Counted from the first letter of the stretch, positions 8,308 to 17,988 are shown. The stretch: 64,000 bases of DNA from Dulcicalothrix desertica PCC 7102 (GCF_003991905.1 NZ_RSCL01000014.1:186001-250000), one strand, 5' to 3'. Made by a program: numbers and translations. The notes: generated from the letters alone by a model not told the origin.

Positions 8308-8610
8308 TTACCAGCTTGACTTTACGACACCTGGCAGTAAACCTTGGTGTGCCCATTCGCGTAATACGTTACGGGAAAGACCAAAATCACGATAATATCC
8401 TCTTGGGCGCCCTGTTACCCAGCAACGGTTATGCTGACGGGTGGGTGCGCTGTTACGAGGTAATTGTTGAATTTTACGGTGAATTTCCAACTTTTGTAGT
8501 GGGTTTTCGGTTGTTCTGAACTCATCAAGTAAAGCTTCACGCTTTGCTGCGTACTTCTCAACCATTTTCGTGCGCTTTTTCTCGCGCTCTATCATGCTCT
8601 TCTTTGCCAT
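8308..8610 (-). CDS. rpsN: 30S ribosomal protein S14
   Basis: A 100-residue bS14/uS14 of the long, zinc-free type. It binds 16S rRNA in the head of the small subunit near the A site. It has the basic N-terminus [19 protein letters not shown], the helix [29 protein letters not shown] and the C-terminal [20 protein letters not shown]. Length and C-terminus (VKSSW) match the family. It is the last gene of a leftward housekeeping run (serS, rseP, nth, rpsN), but an interspersed palindrome separates it from nth, so it probably has its own promoter. Confidence 0.97.
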   Translation of the reverse strand: MAKKSMIEREKKRTKMVEKYAAKREALLDEFRTTENPLQKLEIHRKIQQLPRNSAPTRQHNRCWVTGRPRGYYRDFGLSRNVLREWAHQGLLPGVVKSSW

Positions 8611-8664
8611 TACAGTCTCAAGATTAATTTTTTGACAGCATTCCCTATTGTATACATAAATTTG

Positions 8665-8709
8665 TGGGGACGCGATTAATCTATAGAGACGCGATTAATC
8701 GCGTCTCTA
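8665..8709. repeat. TAGAGACGCGATTAATCGCGTCTCTA palindrome
   Basis: A 26-base perfect palindrome (8684-8709) built on GAGACGCGATTAATCGCGTCTC is preceded by an extra half copy (8670-8682). It covers the nth stop codon (TAG, 8707-8709 on the minus strand). A partial relative with GAGACG ... CGTCTC arms lies at 39131-39157. Confidence 0.8.
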
Positions 8710-9378
8710 CGTTGGGTTTGGTAATAATTTCTTTCCGGTGGGACATATTGGCGCCAGTTCACAAGCTTCACATGCGGGTTTTCTGGCTTTACATATTGCT
8801 CTACCATGATATATCAACCGTATTGACCAGTTTTCCCAGTCGTGTTGCGGTAATAATTTCATTAAGTCGCGTTCGATACGGATGGGATCTTCGTGTTTTG
8901 TAAAGCCTAGACGGTGACTAAGGCGGCTAACATGAGTATCAACTGTGACTCCGGCGTTAATACCAAATGCGTGTGCTAAAACAACGTTTGCCGTTTTTCT
9001 GGCAACTCCTGGCAGCTTTAATAAATCATCCATTCGATTGGGCACTTGCGAATTGAAGTCTTGAACTATCATTCGACAGGCACCTTGGATGTTTTTTGAT
9101 TTGTTACGAAAAAAGCCTGTGGTTCTCACTAATTCTTCAATTTCCGCGATGTCAGCTTCTGCCATACTTTTGGCATCTGGAAAACGGGCAAATAAAGCTG
9201 GTGTGACTTTATTTACACGCTCGTCTGTACATTGTGCTGATAGAATTGTGGCTACCAGCAGTTGTACAGGGGTTGAATAGTTTAAAGAACAGGTCGCGTC
9301 TGGGTATAAACGATTTAAGCGGACGAGTACTTCGTGTGCCCGTTGTTTTTTAGATGACCGATTGCGAGTAAGGTTCAC
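8707..9378 (-). CDS. nth: endonuclease III
   Basis: A 223-residue bifunctional DNA glycosylase/AP lyase that removes oxidised pyrimidines (base excision repair). The helix-hairpin-helix motif is LPGVARKTANVV with catalytic K128; catalytic D147 lies in VDTHV. The [4Fe-4S] loop is C196-X6-C203-X2-C206-X5-C212. The length is normal. Its ATG overlaps the rseP stop by 4 bp, so the two are translationally coupled. An interspersed palindrome provides the stop codon. Confidence 0.95.
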   Translation of the reverse strand: MNLTRNRSSKKQRAHEVLVRLNRLYPDATCSLNYSTPVQLLVATILSAQCTDERVNKVTPALFARFPDAKSMAEADIAEIEELVRTTGFFRNKSKNIQGACRMIVQDFNSQVPNRMDDLLKLPGVARKTANVVLAHAFGINAGVTVDTHVSRLSHRLGFTKHEDPIRIERDLMKLLPQHDWENWSIRLIYHGRAICKARKPACEACELAPICPTGKKLLPNPT

Positions 9379-10442
9379 TGGAACAATGCTTCTTTGACAA
9401 TTAGAAAAATGCCTAATCCTAAAAGTAACACTAAACCTGTTTGCATAACACCATCTTGAATACGGGTAGGTAAAGGTTTACCACGTAATCCTTCAATTAA
9501 CAAAAATGCTAGTTGTCCACCATCTAAAGCTGGTAAAGGCAAAATGTTGATGATGGCTAAGTTGATGCTAATAAGTGCTGCGAAGGTGAACAAGTTACCC
9601 GCATCGTTTTGAGCGATATTGGCGCCCATCTTGACAATTTTGACAGGGCCTGCTACTTGTCCGGCAGTTTCACCGAATTTAGTAACTAGCTGTCCAAAAC
9701 CTTGAACGATGCCAAAAAATATCTGCTGGTAACGATTTGCGGCGATACTCAAAATTTCAGCGATATTTCCGGTGTGGCGATAAATGGGTTTACCGTTGGG
9801 TGAGATAAGTTTAATCCCAATTATGCCGTTACCATCCTTATCAGCTTCGGGAGTCAGTTTAAAACTGAGTTGTTCTTGTTCGCGCTGAATTTTTACATTT
9901 AACTCTTGATTAGCACGAGTTTGAATTTGTTGTCTAAGTACGGACAATGCCTCTTTAGAAGCAGGAATTTCCTGATTATTAACTGCCAGAATAATGTCAC
10001 CGTCTCTAATACCCGCTTGGTAAGCAATAGATGTTTCCGAAGCTGGCTGGACTATGGCGCCGGGTTGAAAGTTAAAACCTTCAGGCACTCCAACAATTCC
10101 AAACTGTAAAGCTAGTAATAAGTAAGCAAATATTAAATTGGCGATTACACCCGCACTGATAACAATCGCCCGGTCTAAAATTGGACGGTTACGCAGCAAA
10201 TTTGGGTCTTGGGGAGGGATATCGCTATCCGGGTCATCATCTGGAAACCCGACGAAACCGCCTAACGGGAAAGCACGAACTGCATACTCGGTTTCCGGGC
10301 CTTGGTATTTCCAGACTACTGGTCCAAAGCCTAACGAAAAGCGGTTAACATAAATGCCTTGTGACCTTGCTGCTATAAAATGACCTAGTTCATGAACCAG
10401 GATTAAAACAGCTAAGACTGCGATTGCCGCTAAAAATGACAT
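9375..10442 (-). CDS. rseP: RseP-type site-2 membrane metalloprotease
   Basis: A 355-residue intramembrane zinc protease (M50B). The zinc site is HELGH (H17, E18, H21) in the first membrane helix. A PDZ domain (about 115-205, GIRDGDIILAVNNQEI) follows the second helix. The third zinc ligand is in NILPLPALDGGQL near residue 308, in the third core helix. It cleaves membrane-bound anti-sigma factors or remnant signal peptides; the substrate here is unknown. It sits between serS (126 bp upstream) and nth (4-bp overlap), an order I recall from other cyanobacteria. Confidence 0.93.
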   Translation of the reverse strand: MSFLAAIAVLAVLILVHELGHFIAARSQGIYVNRFSLGFGPVVWKYQGPETEYAVRAFPLGGFVGFPDDDPDSDIPPQDPNLLRNRPILDRAIVISAGVIANLIFAYLLLALQFGIVGVPEGFNFQPGAIVQPASETSIAYQAGIRDGDIILAVNNQEIPASKEALSVLRQQIQTRANQELNVKIQREQEQLSFKLTPEADKDGNGIIGIKLISPNGKPIYRHTGNIAEILSIAANRYQQIFFGIVQGFGQLVTKFGETAGQVAGPVKIVKMGANIAQNDAGNLFTFAALISINLAIINILPLPALDGGQLAFLLIEGLRGKPLPTRIQDGVMQTGLVLLLGLGIFLIVKEALFQ

Positions 10443-10568
10443 AGAGTGAACTTTAATTAATCTTTTAGGACGCTATGTTTCCATTCTAAAGCCAGTAACT
10501 AGCTCTCACCTCTACAGAATGTATTAATTAGGGCAACAGATGATGAGCGGATGTAACGGATAGGCGTT

Positions 10569-11849
10569 TTAAAGCACTTCGCGTCCTAGATATGGTTGTA
10601 AAGCTTCGGGAATCCGTACAGTACCATTAGCTTGTTGGTAGTTTTCTAAAATAGCTGCCATTGTTCTGCCAATAGCTAAACCTGAACCATTAAGTGTGTG
10701 AATATAAGAGGTTCCTTTTTTTCCAGCTTCTTTAAAACGAATGTCTCCACGTCTTGCTTGGAAGTCCATAAAGTTGGAGCAACTGGAAATTTCGCGGTAT
10801 TTTTCAGAGGAAGGTAGCCAAACTTCTAAATCATAGGTTTTTGCCGCACCAAAACCTAAATCACCCGTGCATAACTCTATAACGCGGTAGGGTAATTTCA
10901 ATGCTTGTAATATAGCTTCGGCGTTGCCTACTAATTTTTCGAGTTCTTCAAACGAAGTACTAGGATTTACGAATTTAACAAGTTCAACTTTGTTAAATTG
11001 ATGTAAACGTATTAAACCTCGCATATCGCGTCCATAGCTTCCTGCTTCACGTCGAAAACAGGGGGTATAAGCGCAGTGATATATGGGTAAATTTTCTGCT
11101 GCTAAGATTTCTCCTCGATAAAGGTTTGTGACGGGTACTTCTGCTGTTGGTATGAGCCATAAGTCATCTGCTGCACACTTAAAGCTTTCTTCTGCAAATT
11201 TTGGCAGTTGTCCTGTTGCTGTTAGTGATTCGGTATTAACTAAAATTGGTGGAATTACTTCTATGTATCCGGCGCCTATTTGAGTGTTAAGCATAAATTG
11301 TATCAATGCTCGTTCTAATGCGGCGCCTGCTCCAACAAGTGTAATAAAGCGGCTTTGAGCTACTTTTACCGCCCGTTCAACATTCATTATGCCGAGTTTA
11401 TCAGCAATTTCCCAGTGAGGAATAATACTTTTGTTTTGAGGTATATACTCAGTACCCCATTTTCGGACTTCTACATTTTCATCTTCATTTTTGCCAACAG
11501 GTGTAGATTGACTGGGCAAATTCGGGAGTGCGAGTAGAAATTCTTGGATTCTATCTTTTATTTCTTTTTCTTGTGGTTCTAATGAACTAATTTGTTCTTT
11601 AACAGATTTGCCTTCTTCTTTTAACGTAGCGATTTCAGTAGATGACGGGTTGGAACCTGCTTTAATTTTTTGTGGAATTAATGCGGCAATCTCGTTTCCG
11701 CGTGCTTGAAGTTGATTTCGGGTTGCTTCGAGTTCGCGTTGCTGTTTATCTAATTCTAGTATGGGTTGAATATCAAAATTACCGCCGCGCGTGTTTAACC
11801 GCTGCTGTACTAATTCAGGATTTTCGCGTATTTGCTTGATATCTAGCAC
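10569..11849 (-). CDS. serS: seryl-tRNA synthetase
   Basis: A 426-residue class II synthetase that charges tRNA-Ser. The N-terminal long antiparallel coiled coil (about 27-100) grips the tRNA long arm. The catalytic core shows motif 2 ([18 protein letters not shown], about 266-283) and motif 3 ([17 protein letters not shown]). The [12 protein letters not shown] loop and the serine-binding TAEVP are intact. The length is normal. It is the first gene of the leftward serS-rseP-nth group. A GGATGTAACGGATAGG repeat lies just past its stop (about 10550-10565). Confidence 0.96.
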   Translation of the reverse strand: MLDIKQIRENPELVQQRLNTRGGNFDIQPILELDKQQRELEATRNQLQARGNEIAALIPQKIKAGSNPSSTEIATLKEEGKSVKEQISSLEPQEKEIKDRIQEFLLALPNLPSQSTPVGKNEDENVEVRKWGTEYIPQNKSIIPHWEIADKLGIMNVERAVKVAQSRFITLVGAGAALERALIQFMLNTQIGAGYIEVIPPILVNTESLTATGQLPKFAEESFKCAADDLWLIPTAEVPVTNLYRGEILAAENLPIYHCAYTPCFRREAGSYGRDMRGLIRLHQFNKVELVKFVNPSTSFEELEKLVGNAEAILQALKLPYRVIELCTGDLGFGAAKTYDLEVWLPSSEKYREISSCSNFMDFQARRGDIRFKEAGKKGTSYIHTLNGSGLAIGRTMAAILENYQQANGTVRIPEALQPYLGREVL

Positions 11850-11959
11850 AAGTTTTCTCTAGCTCTAACTATCTAAATAATTAATATCGTATTGCCAATA
11901 CACCACCATATATTAATTTTGGCTTCATATGACGCAAATAAAGTATAGTACATCGCAAT

Positions 11960-12568
11960 TTATTTTGTAATTCGATTTAGTAACCAGATTGACCCAATTA
12001 GTCCAGCAAAGTGTGCGGAAACTGTATTGGTATTGGCTTGGACTACAAATATATCTAGTGGTTGTATAACTCGACTAGGGTCAAGCTGGGTGATGACACC
12101 TGGTTGGGTTGATGTTAAAGCTTTGGTTAGTAGTACACCTACAATAGCCTGGGCGCCGACAAGTGTTAGCAAAATACCTACTAAATGTACGATTAAGCCT
12201 AAACGCACAACTTGAACCGTTTCTAATTTACGAGGACGGTTATTGGAGTTTGGAGAGTCAAGTCGTCTACCAATTTGAACATATCGAAAAGAAATAAAAA
12301 TACCTACACCCAAGGCAACGAGTCCACTAATGGCAAAAAATACACCTAGTCCAGCGCCTGTGTTAGGAGATGCATTTGCTGGTCTTGGACTAATGCTGGC
12401 AAATAGTAAAATGCCGCCAGAAACAACACCTAGAACTAATTGTGCCCAAAAAGTAATCCAACCGATACGGCGGAAAAGTTGTGCAATTGCGCGCAGTTGA
12501 GAATCGTATTTTTCTGTCATAGCTTCTATTGCGCTATATAATGCGCGGTCACTTTCGTCTACTATCAC
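11960..12568 (-). CDS. DUF3611 family membrane protein
   Basis: A 202-residue membrane protein with four predicted helices (about 34-57, 76-98, 123-147 and 180-198). It matches DUF3611, found in cyanobacteria and chloroplasts, by IAQLFRRIGWITFWAQLVLG and the C-terminal HFAGLIGSIWLLNRIT. The function is unknown. The N-terminal 30 residues are cytosolic and acidic. It starts at ATG 12568, with an upstream ORF-free region of over 500 bases that it shares with the divergent padR gene. Confidence 0.8.
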   Translation of the reverse strand: MIVDESDRALYSAIEAMTEKYDSQLRAIAQLFRRIGWITFWAQLVLGVVSGGILLFASISPRPANASPNTGAGLGVFFAISGLVALGVGIFISFRYVQIGRRLDSPNSNNRPRKLETVQVVRLGLIVHLVGILLTLVGAQAIVGVLLTKALTSTQPGVITQLDPSRVIQPLDIFVVQANTNTVSAHFAGLIGSIWLLNRITK

Positions 12569-12789
12569 ATATCACATTACGAAAATTCTTTCTAGATTAC
12601 TTAAATACAATGTTTCAGTATTATACGGAAATCAAAATGTATAAATAGGTATAAATTTGATATTACAAACTCCAACGATTACTGATTTTTAGCTGATTTT
12701 TGGAACAGTGTTGCTTTCGGTAATCACTGTCATAGAAAGTGATTGTTAAGTTTTACAATAAATATTGCATTTTACCTTTAAAATATCTT

Positions 12790-13005
12790 GAGTGGCATTT
12801 TATGCTTAAGCAGTCCTAATAGACCTGGCGTCACTTAACACAAAGGTAACGGCATCTGCTGTTACTAGTACCGCTCCTCACCACACAAGATGCTCGCGTT
12901 GATTAAGGCTCTGTTTTACAGTGTCTTAAGGACTGTCTCTCCCATCCCATGATAGTCAGCATGGGAGTTGTATGTATCGGAAACTTAGTGGCATTTTACC
13001 CTAAG
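12790..13005 (+). ncRNA. candidate structured RNA or 5' leader upstream of padR
   Basis: A gene-free region with unusually dense pairing. Hairpin 12846-12865 is GTAACGGCA with TGCTGTTAC. An unpaired C-rich tract (GCTCCTCACCACACA) follows, then hairpin 12903-12929 (12-bp stem with one mismatch and a TTT loop). A further stem joins CTCCCAT with ATGGGAG (about 12938-12975). CAGTCCT (about 12810) can pair with AGGACTG (about 12929) to close the first two hairpins. An 11-base direct repeat TGGCATTTTA(T/C) brackets the region (about 12793 and 12991). Strand is assumed from the downstream gene. It could be a free small RNA or the padR leader. I cannot place it in a known family. Confidence 0.35.
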
Positions 13006-13104
13006 TAACGTTATATACTTACATAATCAGGGGGTAGCACTATATACTGACTAGCATAACTCGTATGCTTAACCCTCAGGCATTTTTATAGCCATTCACC
13101 AACC

Positions 13105-13452
13105 ATGAAACTAGAGGATATATATCAGTTTTTTGACAATCCTCCGCCAACTTACTTGTGCCAAGAACTTGCGGTATGCTACATTTTATCAGTTTTGCTT
13201 AACGAGGGAGAATCTTACGGTACTGAGTTAATCCAGAAACTAGAAAACGAATACCCAACTTATCGACTTTCAGACACTGTACTATATAGTGCAATTAAAT
13301 TCTTGGAAGACGAAAAGGCAATTACTGGTTACTGGAAAAAGCTCGAAGGGCGAGGTCGTCCTAGACGGATGTACCAAATTTCTCCCGAATGGCAGGAACA
13401 CGCAAATTCGTTAGCCCAGCTATGGCAAAAGTATATCAAGGAGAGGTCTTAA
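13105..13452 (+). CDS. PadR family transcriptional regulator
   Basis: A 115-residue winged-helix regulator. The PadR signature runs from CYILSVLLNEGESYGTELIQ (about 25-44) through RLSDTVLYSAIKFLEDEKAI and the wing GRGRPRRMYQISPEW. The C-terminal helix is shorter than in classic PadR proteins, as in the small PadR-s2 type. It lies 56 bp before the CCB-type gene on the same strand, so it may share a transcript with it. Ligand and target are not evident. The long upstream region with paired segments could carry its operator or leader. Confidence 0.88.
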   Translation: MKLEDIYQFFDNPPPTYLCQELAVCYILSVLLNEGESYGTELIQKLENEYPTYRLSDTVLYSAIKFLEDEKAITGYWKKLEGRGRPRRMYQISPEWQEHANSLAQLWQKYIKERS

Positions 13453-13508
13453 TTGACGAATAATTGATAATGAATAAATCGTCTCTAATCTGAACCTGAC
13501 TGCTTGTT

Positions 13509-14036
13509 ATGGATAGTGCAATTCTGCCATCGACGTTGATGCTAACGATACTTTTACTGGTTGGGCAATTTTTTTTCATCCGTGCCTCGACTAAAGACCG
13601 TACCGAAACAGCACAACTAACTTCAAAGCAACTTGAAGCAATACTTTTGCCGCAGTTGAAGGAATATTTCCAAGCGCGGTCTTACCGGGTGGCAGCGGTA
13701 GACCCGGGCCAAAACCAAGTTACCTTTGAAGGTTTTGTCCGACCTAGCCTGTTTTTAGCAGTGTTCCTAACGCTTCTATCTACTGTCGGTACATTATGCC
13801 TTGCCTTGGTTTTGTCGCAGCTTTTTCCGAACATCGGCGCCCTCAGTTTGGGGTTGCTGCTTCTCGCGCCTTTAAGTGGATTATTTTATTGGAGAAAAGC
13901 TGGAAGGCTTGAGAAAGTTTTGCTTCGGGTTGAACCGACATCAAGCAATGAAACTTTCTCAAGCCGAATAACTGTAGTTGCTCATCGTGATGAAATTATC
14001 CAGTTACGAGAGGCACTACAGTTAGAAGATATTTGA
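13509..14036 (+). CDS. cofactor assembly of complex C subunit B-like (CCB2/CCB4 family)
   Basis: A 175-residue membrane protein with an N-terminal helix (about 6-26, LMLTILLLVGQFFFIRAS) and two more around 78-124. The stretch FFFIRASTKDRTE and the following soluble segment resemble the CCB2/CCB4 family. In chloroplasts that family helps attach haem ci to cytochrome b6 of the b6f complex. The assignment rests on remembered family pattern, not on a catalytic motif. It lies downstream of padR on the same strand. Confidence 0.65.
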   Translation: MDSAILPSTLMLTILLLVGQFFFIRASTKDRTETAQLTSKQLEAILLPQLKEYFQARSYRVAAVDPGQNQVTFEGFVRPSLFLAVFLTLLSTVGTLCLALVLSQLFPNIGALSLGLLLLAPLSGLFYWRKAGRLEKVLLRVEPTSSNETFSSRITVVAHRDEIIQLREALQLEDI

Positions 14037-14432
14037 ATAAATAGTGTTTCCCAGATTTTACTCGTTCAGATTGTTTAGGCAAGTGCTTAATTTAATCGTC
14101 TCGACAAACCTGTGAAAATTACCAGTGCAAAGCAAATATGATTCTCCATGATGTTACATCGTGGAGAATCAATTGTACTTACGGTAGAATGGCACCATTA
14201 TATAACGATAGCGATTTGGGCAACGTTCATAAAGGCGATTATTTCACCCGTTGTAGCTCTTACATTAGTCACTTTGAGGCTTTCGGGGTGTTAACACAAT
14301 TGTAATATGGCTGGCAAGCGAGCTACATAATTAAGAAAAAATAAATTTTTAAATAAAGGTCGCCTCTTTGCCAGTTAATTATTGTCAATGACCAAAAATA
14401 TCAACTGTCCTTGACATTTGGTAATTGATTTT
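14037..14432. other. intergenic region with strong hairpin
   Basis: About 400 bases without a gene between a rightward and a leftward gene. The only clear structure is a 14-bp stem (14140-14170) described separately. Confidence 0.6.
14140..14170. terminator. 14-bp hairpin between convergent genes
   Basis: GATTCTCCATGATG and CATCGTGGAGAATC form a 14-bp stem with one wobble pair around a TTA loop. No T-run follows in either direction. It could be a terminator or a stable RNA end, or an orphan palindromic repeat. Confidence 0.45.
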
Positions 14433-14750
14433 TTATCTACCTGCGATAGCCAGTACCTCCTGCCCCAAAGGAGGCTCCAATGTTCTCAGGCTAGGAAATA
14501 GAAAATGATTCTCTTCAACGTACTGAGCACCGAACAAACCTTTTTCAGCCCAAAAGTATCGATCTGTAGTATGTTCGTTACGCTTTACGAGTAACAAAGC
14601 AGGTGGCAGAATACCTTCGGTTTGTATGAACCTTCTGGCTGCCGTTACAGGTTTCTCCTCACCGCTGTCGATGCTATATTGAGGCACGTGCTCAAGAATT
14701 CGCCGTCCTTCCTGGCGCCTACGGCTCTTCCGCTTGCGTCTCCTTGCCAA
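14433..14750 (-). CDS. DUF3155 family protein
   Basis: A 105-residue small basic protein found across cyanobacteria. The body matches what I know of DUF3155: ARRRKRKSRRRQEGRRILEH, then VPQYSIDSGEEKPVTAARRF, then KRNEHTTDRYFWAEKGLFGA. I place the start at TTG 14750, because AGGAGG (14759-14764 on the minus strand) lies 8 bases upstream and family members begin at this point with M-ARRRKRK. An in-frame TTG at 14771 would add seven residues and place the ribosome site inside the coding region. The very basic N-terminus suggests nucleic-acid binding; the function is unknown. Confidence 0.82.
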   Translation of the reverse strand: MARRRKRKSRRRQEGRRILEHVPQYSIDSGEEKPVTAARRFIQTEGILPPALLLVKRNEHTTDRYFWAEKGLFGAQYVEENHFLFPSLRTLEPPLGQEVLAIAGR

Positions 14751-15067
14751 GCTAAATTCCTCCTCTTTCAAGCAAAAAGATTGTAGTTATAGCTACAAAA
14801 TCCGTCGTAATTATAAAATTTATAAATTAAAAAATCAACTGTTTTTAAGTAAATGATACAACTCTTTAGGACAAGGCGTAAAACTTTTTTAGTAGAATGT
14901 CCAAAAATAATACCAAAGCAGGTTGATAAATTGAGATTGATAACAAAAATATCGTAGGAGTGAAGGTGTAACCTATGCCTGGGTCAGTTAACACAATAAT
15001 CCGGAGAGCGTTATTATTGTTAAGTACCTTTGTGGCTTGGAGCGTAATTGCCAAGCAGTAGCTAAAA

Positions 15068-16372
15068 ATGTTAATGTCCGCCAGTACGGAGTTTATTGCT
15101 CTGGTAAGGGAGCAGATGGCGCTGTTGGCCCAAGGGCTGGGAGCCTCTTTGAGTATTTTATATTTGACTACTGAACTTGTTGAAGCCCATGTAACTGAGG
15201 CAAAATTAGTTCCTGTGGTGATTTTCCCCGAAACAGCAGCGATAATCGGCGCCGATACAAACGAGGATGATTTAAACACTTTTAGTTCTTTAGTACGGAA
15301 TAATGCAACAGATAGTAGTACAATTGATAGTACTAAAAATGTGAATGCGATTTTTCTACCTAATATAGATAATATAGATAACCAGTTGGTTTTGCCGTTG
15401 GTTCATGAAAATATGATGTTGGGCGTTTTAGTGACAACATGTACTCTTGGAAGAATGTGGAATGAACAAGAGCGAGGCGAAATTAAACGGGTTGTACAAA
15501 CGCTGGCAATAGCGTGCATTTTAGACCAGAAACGAGCCTGGTTGCATTCTCAGTTACATTCGTCTCAAATTATTCAGGAAAAACAACAAGATCTACTAGA
15601 TAGCTTGTTACATCAATTTCGTAACCCATTAACTGCATTACGAACTTTTGGCAAATTATTAATGAAGCGGTTGCAACCAGGAGATAAAAATCGTGAGGTT
15701 GCGACATCGATTGTGCGTGAAAGCGACCGTTTGCAAGAATTGCTTCAGAAATTTGATGAAGTGATTGATTTAAGAGCTTCTGAATTTGCTCCTTTGTTAC
15801 AGTCTAATAAACAATTACAAGCTTCGGCGCCTTCATCAAATTCACCAAGAAGAGCATTATTATTACCTGGTTCTGATGAACTAGAAACTGATTGCGATGT
15901 TAAAGATATACTTTTACCACTATTAGACTCTGCAAATGCCATTGCTGCAGAGCGAGGTTTACAGTTAATTAGTAATATACCAAGTCAGTTACCTTTGTTA
16001 CGAGCGTCGAGTAAAGCATTGCGCGAAGTTTTCAGCAATATTATTGATAATGCTTTGAAATATACTCCTAGTGGAGGAAAAGTTTTAGTTGAAGCGGGGC
16101 TTTTTAAGGGGAATATGCAAGGAGTAGAGATTAGTGATACGGGTCCAGGTATTCCACAACAAGATTTAGAGCATCTTGGTGAACGTCATTACCGAGGGGT
16201 GCAAGCACAAACAGATATTCCGGGAACAGGATTAGGTATTTCTATTGCTCAACAGTTAATAGAGCAAATGCAGGGCGAAATTCAAGTAATAAGCCCTGCA
16301 ATTAATTCAGTAATTAAATCGTCCGACATTGTAGGAACCACTTTTATTGTATGGTTGCCAGTTGCTTCGTAA
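15068..16372 (+). CDS. GAF-domain sensor histidine kinase
   Basis: A 434-residue soluble kinase. Residues 5-155 look like a divergent GAF domain. A linker helix leads to the HisKA domain with phospho-acceptor H182 in LLHQFRNPLTALRTF; the Arg-Asn-Pro replaces the more usual Glu/Asp-Ile/Leu-Arg. The HATPase domain has an N box (NIIDNALKYTPSGG), G1 (DTGPGIP) and G2 (GTGLGISIA). No transmembrane segment is visible, so it senses a cytoplasmic signal or works with a partner. No response regulator is next to it. The start could be ATG 15068 or ATG 15074; neither has a strong ribosome site. Confidence 0.88.
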   Translation: MLMSASTEFIALVREQMALLAQGLGASLSILYLTTELVEAHVTEAKLVPVVIFPETAAIIGADTNEDDLNTFSSLVRNNATDSSTIDSTKNVNAIFLPNIDNIDNQLVLPLVHENMMLGVLVTTCTLGRMWNEQERGEIKRVVQTLAIACILDQKRAWLHSQLHSSQIIQEKQQDLLDSLLHQFRNPLTALRTFGKLLMKRLQPGDKNREVATSIVRESDRLQELLQKFDEVIDLRASEFAPLLQSNKQLQASAPSSNSPRRALLLPGSDELETDCDVKDILLPLLDSANAIAAERGLQLISNIPSQLPLLRASSKALREVFSNIIDNALKYTPSGGKVLVEAGLFKGNMQGVEISDTGPGIPQQDLEHLGERHYRGVQAQTDIPGTGLGISIAQQLIEQMQGEIQVISPAINSVIKSSDIVGTTFIVWLPVAS

Positions 16373-16395
16373 GTTGGGGGTACTGCCCATCTTAC

Positions 16396-17649
16396 TTATT
16401 TGAGGGAAATCTGCAAGTTTTGACCGATAGTCATTTGGAGGTCGGTGTCGGGGTCGATAACAATTAGGTCAACGCTCTTTCTACCAAAGAAGGCGCCGAT
16501 TAAACCACCAATTGCTGCACCACCAAGAACTTCTTCTGTTGCAATAGCGCGGTCACCAGTTACGGCAGAAACTGCTGCTGCTGCTCCGGCGCCTAATGCT
16601 GCATTTTTAAGTGCAGAACCAATACGACTACCTTTTTCGATTCTTTGAGTTTTAGTGATTGTTTCAGACTGAGCAGTAATTTTATATTCTTGACCAGTAG
16701 TAGTTACTAACTTGTCTGCTATAAATTGTGAACCTTTTGTACCTTTAACTGGTTTAAGTTGACCAATAACTTGGCTACCCGCTGGAATTACAATTGTTCC
16801 TTTATCGGTGACTACGTTTTGAGCAACTGTTAAAGTTAAAGGCGCCGTTTCATCTTGAGTAACAAGAATTTTTTCTGCTTTGTCATATTTAACTGGAATT
16901 GTAGTACCTTGAGGAATTACAACAGCGACAGGAGGTTTTTCAACTTCGTTAAGTGCGACAATATATGGCGAGTTGATGGCAGCAACCTGATTAGTACTAA
17001 CTAATGCTTGATAAATAAATGCTGCTACTTGAGCGCGGGTTGCTACTTGCTCAGGGTTAAGGAACTGAACATTAGGATAGTTAACTACAATTCGGTTTTC
17101 TGTTGCTGCTGCAATTGGTGAGCGAGCATAATTCGCAATATTTGTAGAATCGTTAAAGGTTTGTAGTGTGGTTTCAACGTTACCTTGAGGACTAAATTCT
17201 AAGCCATTAGCTAGTGAAACTAATACTTGTTGGCGAGGAATTTGTTCTTCTGGAGCGAAACGATTGTTAGGATACCCAGACAAAAACCCTGTAGTGTAAG
17301 CTCGTTGAATTGCACTACTCGCCCAGTAATTGCTGCGTACATCTGTAAATGTTGTACCTTGACGAACTGAATTTTTCGGGAAAGCTTTGTTTATCATCGC
17401 GGCAAATTGAGCGCGCGTTACTGGAGCTTGTGGACGGAATGAACCATCAGGGAATCCAGCGATAATATTTCGTTGCGCTAATTGTTGAATGAACTGCGCT
17501 GCCCAATAATCGGACTGCACATCAGTAAATGTAGTTGCTGTTTGAGCGAATGATGGTGCTGATACGACCATTGGGGCAATTGTACCTGCGGTAATACCCA
17601 TAGCCATGAATGCTGCCATACCCGATGATAAACGATTTCTGTATGCCAT
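16396..17649 (-). CDS. SLH-domain surface protein with glycine-zipper C-terminal domain
   Basis: A 417-residue exported protein. I start at ATG 17649, because a GAGGAG site lies 10 bases upstream and the product then begins with a normal signal peptide (about 1-36, ending SFAQ). The upstream ATG at 17724 would add a 25-residue Lys-rich extension. Three S-layer-homology repeats follow (about 38-85, 93-140 and 155-205, with FTDVQSDYWA and FTDVRSNYWA) that anchor to secondary cell-wall polymer or peptidoglycan. The C-terminal part (about 235-417) is homologous to the next gene: a beta-rich segment with IPVKYDKAEKILVTQDET and a Gly/Ala zipper (GSALKNAALGAGAAAAVSA). It converges with the kinase gene, 23 bp apart. 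Confidence 0.88.
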   Translation of the reverse strand: MAYRNRLSSGMAAFMAMGITAGTIAPMVVSAPSFAQTATTFTDVQSDYWAAQFIQQLAQRNIIAGFPDGSFRPQAPVTRAQFAAMINKAFPKNSVRQGTTFTDVRSNYWASSAIQRAYTTGFLSGYPNNRFAPEEQIPRQQVLVSLANGLEFSPQGNVETTLQTFNDSTNIANYARSPIAAATENRIVVNYPNVQFLNPEQVATRAQVAAFIYQALVSTNQVAAINSPYIVALNEVEKPPVAVVIPQGTTIPVKYDKAEKILVTQDETAPLTLTVAQNVVTDKGTIVIPAGSQVIGQLKPVKGTKGSQFIADKLVTTTGQEYKITAQSETITKTQRIEKGSRIGSALKNAALGAGAAAAVSAVTGDRAIATEEVLGGAAIGGLIGAFFGRKSVDLIVIDPDTDLQMTIGQNLQISLK

Positions 17650-17827
17650 TTTTTTATTTCTCCTCAACACTTTTTGCTTTTGTTTGTTAGTTAATTTGAC
17701 TTTCTTGGGGTTTGAATGTTCCAAATTTTACGCTAATTTCAGTAATATCATTTAGATGTAATTATTTAATGAAGTACTGAATATATAAATACCAAACCTG
17801 CTTATTAAAGACATTAAAAAATCCCCT

Positions 17828-17893
17828 AGAAACCGGGTTTCTTTTCCAATATCTGTAATGAAAATGAAAATTTTACATAGAAACCCGGTTTCT
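17828..17893. repeat. paired inverted palindromes (AGAAACCGGGTTTCT family)
   Basis: AGAAACCGGGTTTCT (17828-17842) and its complement AGAAACCCGGTTTCT (17879-17893) flank 36 bases, the mirror order of the copy at 73-139. The spacer shares a TGTAATGAAAAT-like core with that copy. It lies in the 409-base gap upstream of the SLH gene, which has no other content apart from the terminator at 17989. Confidence 0.85.
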
Positions 17894-17988
17894 AAGACTC
17901 TTTTCTGAGCCTGATGTATTGAATGACGCAGTATAAAAAAAATAGTTGCATAGCTATTAAAAAAATTTTGAGCTTATACCAATAATTA

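Noticed and set aside
12846-12929. The small RNA Yfr1.
   Set aside because: The unpaired tract resembles but does not match the ACUCCUCACAC motif, the hairpins are longer and no U-rich terminator follows the second stem.
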